This document shows positions 51,345 through 54,912 of a DNA stretch of 54,912 bases, piece by piece. The notes beneath the pieces are model-generated. The model was not told the DNA's origin. It made no database searches and worked only from the letters and a program-made list of their open reading frames with translations. Positions within the stretch are counted from its first letter, which is position 1. Each line of letters starts with the position of its first letter. The position numbers were made by a program, and so were the translations under genes. Source of the stretch: Verrucomicrobiales bacterium. Lineage in GTDB: Bacteria; Verrucomicrobiota; Verrucomicrobiia; Verrucomicrobiales; DEV007. The DNA is taken from positions 1-54,912 of the forward strand of contig JARGPH010000015.1 in assembly GCA_029213065.1 (NCBI GenBank), given 5' to 3'.

Positions 51345-51728
51345 TTAGCCGCCTCTTCGGTCGTCGCGGTTGAACAGCAGAATTTGGAGGTAATCCAGTT
51401 CGTCGAGTTCTTCAAAAGCTCCGCTACTGACAATTGAATCGAAACGCTCTTCACAAACATCGTCAATCTGATTCGATTCGCAGTATTCAAGGAATTTGGT
51501 TACCAAGGCGTCGCCCTTCACTCGTGGGTTTGTCTCTAAAGCCGAAAGAATTGCCGGAATGAGGGCGCTGCGATACCAATCTTGGTCGTATGCCCGAATC
51601 AACTGTTCCGGTGACAAATCAAAAATTGGCGTCTTGCGGATCTGGTGCATGGCGCAAACCTCCTCCGATGGATACAACGGATCATCCCAACGCTTACCGC
51701 TCAGCTTCTCTATGGTCGGATTTTCCAT
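51345..51728 (-). CDS. CdiI-type immunity protein, orphan
   Basis: A 127-residue cytosolic acidic protein. The start MENPTIEKLSGKRWDDPLYP, followed by MHQIRKTPIFDLSPEQLIRA and then a helical LIPAILSALETNPRVKGDAL, matches the common architecture of contact-dependent growth inhibition immunity proteins (the consensus being E-x-L-x-G-x-x-W-G-x-P, then R-x-K-P-L-x-D-F-T-x-E-D-L-R, then L-x-P-x-A-L-x-x-L-x-x-N-P). No toxin gene is adjacent, so it may be an orphan that protects against neighbours' toxins, or a member kept for another use. It stands in the AT-richer pocket between the two carbohydrate operons. Resemblance is by eye. Confidence 0.68.
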   Translation of the reverse strand: MENPTIEKLSGKRWDDPLYPSEEVCAMHQIRKTPIFDLSPEQLIRAYDQDWYRSALIPAILSALETNPRVKGDALVTKFLEYCESNQIDDVCEERFDSIVSSGAFEELDELDYLQILLFNRDDRRGG

Positions 51729-51829
51729 TTCCTCCGGCTAACGTTCAAGAGCACTCAGCCCTGACGGAGAGCGCGAGTTGATTGTGGAAGAATCTGGCGA
51801 ATAAGAAAAGTCATTTCAACTCAGAGCGG

Positions 51830-52297
51830 TCAGGGCTTGAGTGCCTCGACTTGTTCGGTGCCGTTCGTCACCCCTAGCGCGATGTAAAGAAGGATCAGCA
51901 CGACAATAACACCCTGTATAAATGTAATTCGAACAACCCACCGTTCTCGATCAACCGTGTTGTCGTGACGATCATCAGTTCGAAGTAAATCGGCCTTCTT
52001 CTCTTCGTCTGTCATCTCGTCCACAAGACCAAGACCTAGTTGTCCAATGTATTTCGCTATGTCTCGACTCGAACGAAAATTCGCGACTAGGAGCCCAGCG
52101 GAAACTATTGCTAGCAAGATTAGCGGTAGAACAGCAAGTTGAAGGGTCCGGTCCACGTAGTTCAGTGACACAGTGAACACCGAAACGACGATTGTATTCA
52201 TCGTTAGCAGCGCATTCCAGAGAGCATAGTTCCCCTGAATCGTATGCTCCGCCGACCGTTTGATCATAGCGTCGCGTTCGTTATCTAGATTGCTCAT
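51830..52297 (-). CDS. Three-helix membrane protein of unknown function
   Basis: A 155-residue protein with membrane helices at about 28-48, 52-72 and 122-142, and a charged loop of about 50 residues (FRSSRDIAKYI...DDRHDNTVDRERW) between the second and third. I do not recognise the family. The start MSNLDNERDAMIKRSAEHTI is hydrophilic and the gene lies on the same strand as the CdiI-type gene, 101 bases upstream of it. Context suggests an accessory gene of the same insertion, possibly defence-related (small membrane effectors have a like layout), but this is a guess. Confidence 0.55.
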   Translation of the reverse strand: MSNLDNERDAMIKRSAEHTIQGNYALWNALLTMNTIVVSVFTVSLNYVDRTLQLAVLPLILLAIVSAGLLVANFRSSRDIAKYIGQLGLGLVDEMTDEEKKADLLRTDDRHDNTVDRERWVVRITFIQGVIVVLILLYIALGVTNGTEQVEALKP

Positions 52298-52619
52298 TTT
52301 TCACCGAACAGTATTTATTAGTATCACCTCACGAATCAATATCACCTAAGGCCTTCGTGATCGAGAATGTCCTCCGGCCCCCATTTTAGCAAGGTTTCTC
52401 TTAACAAAAAGCCTCCTATCGGGGAGCGCCCCTCCGGAGATCTTACGGTTTCTGTGCAAGCTGATATCGCTTCGCAAAAAAGACGACCATGTCAGCGATT
52501 GATCACCGGTGGCAACACGATTGGGAACGCCCAATCTTCAGGTTTCCCTGCCAATCCAACAGAATTGGCCCTGAACCTGCTTAACCTGTTCTAAGCAATG
52601 ATCTTGAGAACGACCCGAC
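52298..52619. other. Intergenic region without a supported gene
   Basis: About 320 bases between the divergent membrane protein gene and the GH92 gene. A 7-base inverted repeat TCACGAA (52329-52335) / TTCGTGA (52354-52360) and two ATCACCT words are near the left side. A 75-residue open frame at 52367-52594 has no ribosome site or family pattern and is not called. It should hold the promoter for the GH92 gene. Confidence 0.4.
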
Positions 52620-54794
52620 ATGACTAGCCCCCTTCGTGGAAAAACCAAAACGAGCTGGGTCGATCCTTTTCTTGGAAACGCCGCCGCCGATCTCCCCACG
52701 CCTCAGGGCATCGCAGAACGCTGGTGGTGTGCCAAGCCGCCTGTTGGCAACACCCACCCCGGGGCAACCCTTCCCTTCGGCATGGTTTCGGTATGTGCCT
52801 ACTCCGGAGCCTATGTGACCGGCTACGGACAGTATGCCGTTTCCCTTTCCGGAGATCCTCCCGAGATCCTTTTCGATCGGCACGAAGCGCTCGGCCTCGC
52901 TCACTTTCAGCAATCCGGAACCGGTCGCATCCGGATGTATTACAACTACTTCCTCACCACCCCGCTGGGATCGGAGGGACTCGAGGGGCTCGGCAAGCGC
53001 TATCTACTTGAAAACGAATCGGCTACGCCCGGATTTTACGCAGGTTCTTTTCCGGAGATTGAATGTAATTTTGAAGTCACCTGCACGAAGCGAACCGCGA
53101 TTCACACCTACCGCTTTGCCCCGGGGCAAAAGGGAAAGGTCGCTATCGATTTCACATCCGGTGGTCTTCTCATCGAGGAAATGGGAACTTACCCGAACGC
53201 AGCCGAGGCGGCTTTTGCGAATGGAAACACCTGTCACGCTCTCGTCGACATCGAGGGGATACTCTATCACGCCCACATCGAATGCATCACCCCGATCTCC
53301 GGTTCAGGATTCTGGAAAGACGGGGAAGCGATCGACGCGCCCGGCGGATTCAAGCTCGATTCGGAGACCAAGAGCAAAGAGACACCGTTCGGAATCTGGT
53401 TCGAAGCGGAGTCTCCCGACGAAGTGATGGAGATCAGGCTCGGCTTTTCCCTCCATGACAAAGAGCGCCCCACGCAGGCGATAGAACTCAACCGCAGTCG
53501 CAGCGCACCCGAGATTGCCGCCAAAGCGTCCGGCGCCTGGGAGAAGATTCTTTCCAAGATCGAGGTGGAAGGAGGCTCCGACACGGAACGTGAAATCTTC
53601 TACACCGCGCTCTACCATGCCACTCTGAAGCCGGGCGATTTCATGGACGAGAACCCGTTCTCCGGCGAACCGGGACCGTTCTTCTTCGACCTTTCCACGC
53701 TCTGGGATCTCTACAACACCCAACGTCCCCTTCTCCTGACGCTGTGGCCGGAGCTGGGAGCCGACTTCGTCACCTTTCTCAAAGAAGTCGCGACGCGTGA
53801 AGGGTCCTTTCCCATCAGCTACCTGATGGATAACGGCCCGGAACGTTTTGCTAAACAGGCCACCGGTCTTTGTCACATGATCCTGAATGACGCCCACATG
53901 CGCGGAATCGACGGCGACTGGGAGGGCGTTCTCGCACTCCTCTGGAAGACCAGCCTGAGCGGCAAAGGCCGTGGCGGTAAATTTGCCGAGTTCGCGAGGA
54001 ATCAGGTCGTCCAGCCGCTCTCGCACACCCTCGATCTCGCCTTCGCGAACTGGTGTATTTCCCAGCTCGCGAAACGTCTCGGGGACCAGATCATCTACGA
54101 TAAAAGTATTCCCCTCTCCTTTCACTGGAGAAATGCCTTCGACGATTCGACCGGCCTCCTCAGTGAAGACTCCGACTACTACGAGGGTGAATACTGGAAC
54201 TACTCCTTCCGTTTCCTCCACGACATGGTCGGCCGGATCAACCTCGCGGGCGGAGAAGAACGGTTCATCGAACTGCTCGATCTTTTCTTCGGATTTACCG
54301 AACCTGCTCCCGGGCAGACCGTCCACCACTTCGAAGGACTCAACAACGAGCCCGACATGGAATCTCCTTATGCCTACCTCTTCGCAGGGAGACACGACCG
54401 GACAGCGGAGATCGTGCGCAGCGTCATGAAGTATCAGTTCACGACCGGAAAAGGCGGACTACCCGGCAACGATGATTCAGGAGGTCTCTCCTCCTGGTAT
54501 GTCTGGAGTGCGGTAGGCCTCTTCCCTGTCACCGGCATCCCCATCATGCTGATCGGAAGCCCGGTGTTTGAAAAGACGACAATGAATCTCCTCGGCGGGC
54601 CATTCACAATCAAAGCGCTCAATCAGGGACCGGACAATTATTACGTTCAGCGGGCCTGGCTCAACGGAAAGCCGCTCGACCGCTGTTATCTCAAGCTCAC
54701 CGAATTCGCCGCGGAAGCGGAGCTGACTCTAGAAATGGGCCCGACGCCGAATGGCTGGGCGAGCGAAACCCGACCACCTTCGTTTATTTCCTGA
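52620..54794 (+). CDS. GH92-family glycosidase (alpha-mannosidase-like)
   Basis: A 724-residue member of glycoside hydrolase family 92, calcium-dependent exo-alpha-mannosidases. Hallmarks are VGNTHPGATLPFGMVSVC near the N-terminus, STLWDLYNTQRPLLLTLWPE in the catalytic (alpha/alpha)6 barrel, NNEP (575-578; Glu577 probable general acid) and GNDD (616-619; Asp pair probable base) followed by SGGLSSWYVWSAVG. Family proteins are usually secreted, but the N-terminus MTSPLRGKTKTSWVDPFLGN has no hydrophobic segment, so this one appears cytosolic, acting on imported oligosaccharides, or the true start differs. No transporter is adjacent. Exact linkage preference cannot be told. Confidence 0.93.
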   Translation: MTSPLRGKTKTSWVDPFLGNAAADLPTPQGIAERWWCAKPPVGNTHPGATLPFGMVSVCAYSGAYVTGYGQYAVSLSGDPPEILFDRHEALGLAHFQQSGTGRIRMYYNYFLTTPLGSEGLEGLGKRYLLENESATPGFYAGSFPEIECNFEVTCTKRTAIHTYRFAPGQKGKVAIDFTSGGLLIEEMGTYPNAAEAAFANGNTCHALVDIEGILYHAHIECITPISGSGFWKDGEAIDAPGGFKLDSETKSKETPFGIWFEAESPDEVMEIRLGFSLHDKERPTQAIELNRSRSAPEIAAKASGAWEKILSKIEVEGGSDTEREIFYTALYHATLKPGDFMDENPFSGEPGPFFFDLSTLWDLYNTQRPLLLTLWPELGADFVTFLKEVATREGSFPISYLMDNGPERFAKQATGLCHMILNDAHMRGIDGDWEGVLALLWKTSLSGKGRGGKFAEFARNQVVQPLSHTLDLAFANWCISQLAKRLGDQIIYDKSIPLSFHWRNAFDDSTGLLSEDSDYYEGEYWNYSFRFLHDMVGRINLAGGEERFIELLDLFFGFTEPAPGQTVHHFEGLNNEPDMESPYAYLFAGRHDRTAEIVRSVMKYQFTTGKGGLPGNDDSGGLSSWYVWSAVGLFPVTGIPIMLIGSPVFEKTTMNLLGGPFTIKALNQGPDNYYVQRAWLNGKPLDRCYLKLTEFAAEAELTLEMGPTPNGWASETRPPSFIS

Positions 54795-54857
54795 GCTTTC
54801 AAGGGGAGCCCGGGAGAACCATAATATAGCACCAACCACGGATCGATTTCAGCCGAA

Positions 54858-54879
54858 GGTAGGGAGAGGCGTCCCTGCC
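54858..54879. repeat. REP-like hairpin with GTAG after GH92 gene
   Basis: GGTAGGGA (54858-54865) pairs with TCCCTGCC (54872-54879), eight pairs with one G-T wobble, around the loop GAGGCG. The 5' side carries GTAG. It lies 63 bases after the GH92 stop and may serve as its transcript end or be another repeat family; only one copy is inside the window. Confidence 0.5.
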
Positions 54880-54912
54880 GATCCGCGAAGTCCTAAGAGA
54901 GTGCCGAACCAC

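Noticed and set aside
52367-52594. 75-residue open frame before the GH92 gene
   Set aside because: No ribosome site, no motif, irregular composition; treated as intergenic.
53304-54395. 363-residue minus-strand open frame inside the GH92 gene
   Set aside because: Antisense shadow of conserved GH92 motifs; no independent signal.

Overview
The window reads as a chromosome segment from a member of the PVC superphylum, most likely Verrucomicrobiota (marine or soil heterotroph type). The reasons are the PVC-type CxxCH haem/HEAT protein, DUF1080 (3-keto-disaccharide hydrolase) and NIPSNAP proteins, several secreted PQQ-like beta-propellers, Tat-exported Gfo/Idh/MocA oxidoreductase and TIM-barrel isomerase, a giant Ser/Thr kinase paired with an ECF sigma factor, weak Shine-Dalgarno signals, and a mid-to-high-50s GC content by eye. 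Planctomycetota is the main alternative. No rRNA, tRNA, CRISPR array, integrase or transposase was seen.

Layout. 1-2742 (minus): transglutaminase (cut by the window edge), alpha-E protein and circularly permuted ATP-grasp protein, a classic trio. 2773-5410 (minus): iron alcohol dehydrogenase and an aldehyde dehydrogenase-fold reductase. 5514-10282: a 1263-residue kinase/WD40 protein divergent from an ECF-type sigma factor. 10249-12403: a membrane protein and an OmpA-like lipid-envelope candidate. 12493-19461 (minus): two secreted PQQ-like propellers, a DUF3311/sodium-solute-symporter pair and an acyl-adenylating enzyme. 19721-21231: ECF sigma factor with a membrane-anchored putative anti-sigma factor. 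21276-24552 (minus): haem-binding PVC protein and DUF1080 protein. 24814-26710: agmatine-to-putrescine genes aguB-aguA. 26817-30730: small membrane protein, glutaminase, DUF423, NIPSNAP, PQQ-like propeller. 30755-31125: a three-copy 124-bp repeat array.

31242-48651 is a single-strand cluster of nine genes: two paralogous secreted proteins, a coiled-coil/Gln-Gly-rich membrane protein, a small membrane protein, a MoxR AAA+ ATPase, a 1372-residue TPR/PQQ-propeller protein, DUF58, a BatA-type VWA protein and a large two-VWA membrane protein. The MoxR-DUF58-VWA core is known; the TPR/propeller partner and the two secreted paralogues are not assigned a function by any family I recognise, which makes this the best candidate here for an undescribed system.

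48842-51124: Tat-exported sugar isomerase-like protein and oxidoreductase, closed by a strong terminator. 51190-52610 looks like an accessory pocket, with repeat-like hairpins, a CdiI-type orphan immunity protein and a small membrane protein. 52620-54794: GH92 alpha-mannosidase-like protein without an obvious signal peptide.

A second theme is REP/BIME-like DNA: hairpins next to GTAG/CTAC tetranucleotides occur at 30755-31125, 40844-40896, 51220-51305 and 54858-54879. All functional statements come from reading the sequence and family knowledge; no database search was possible.
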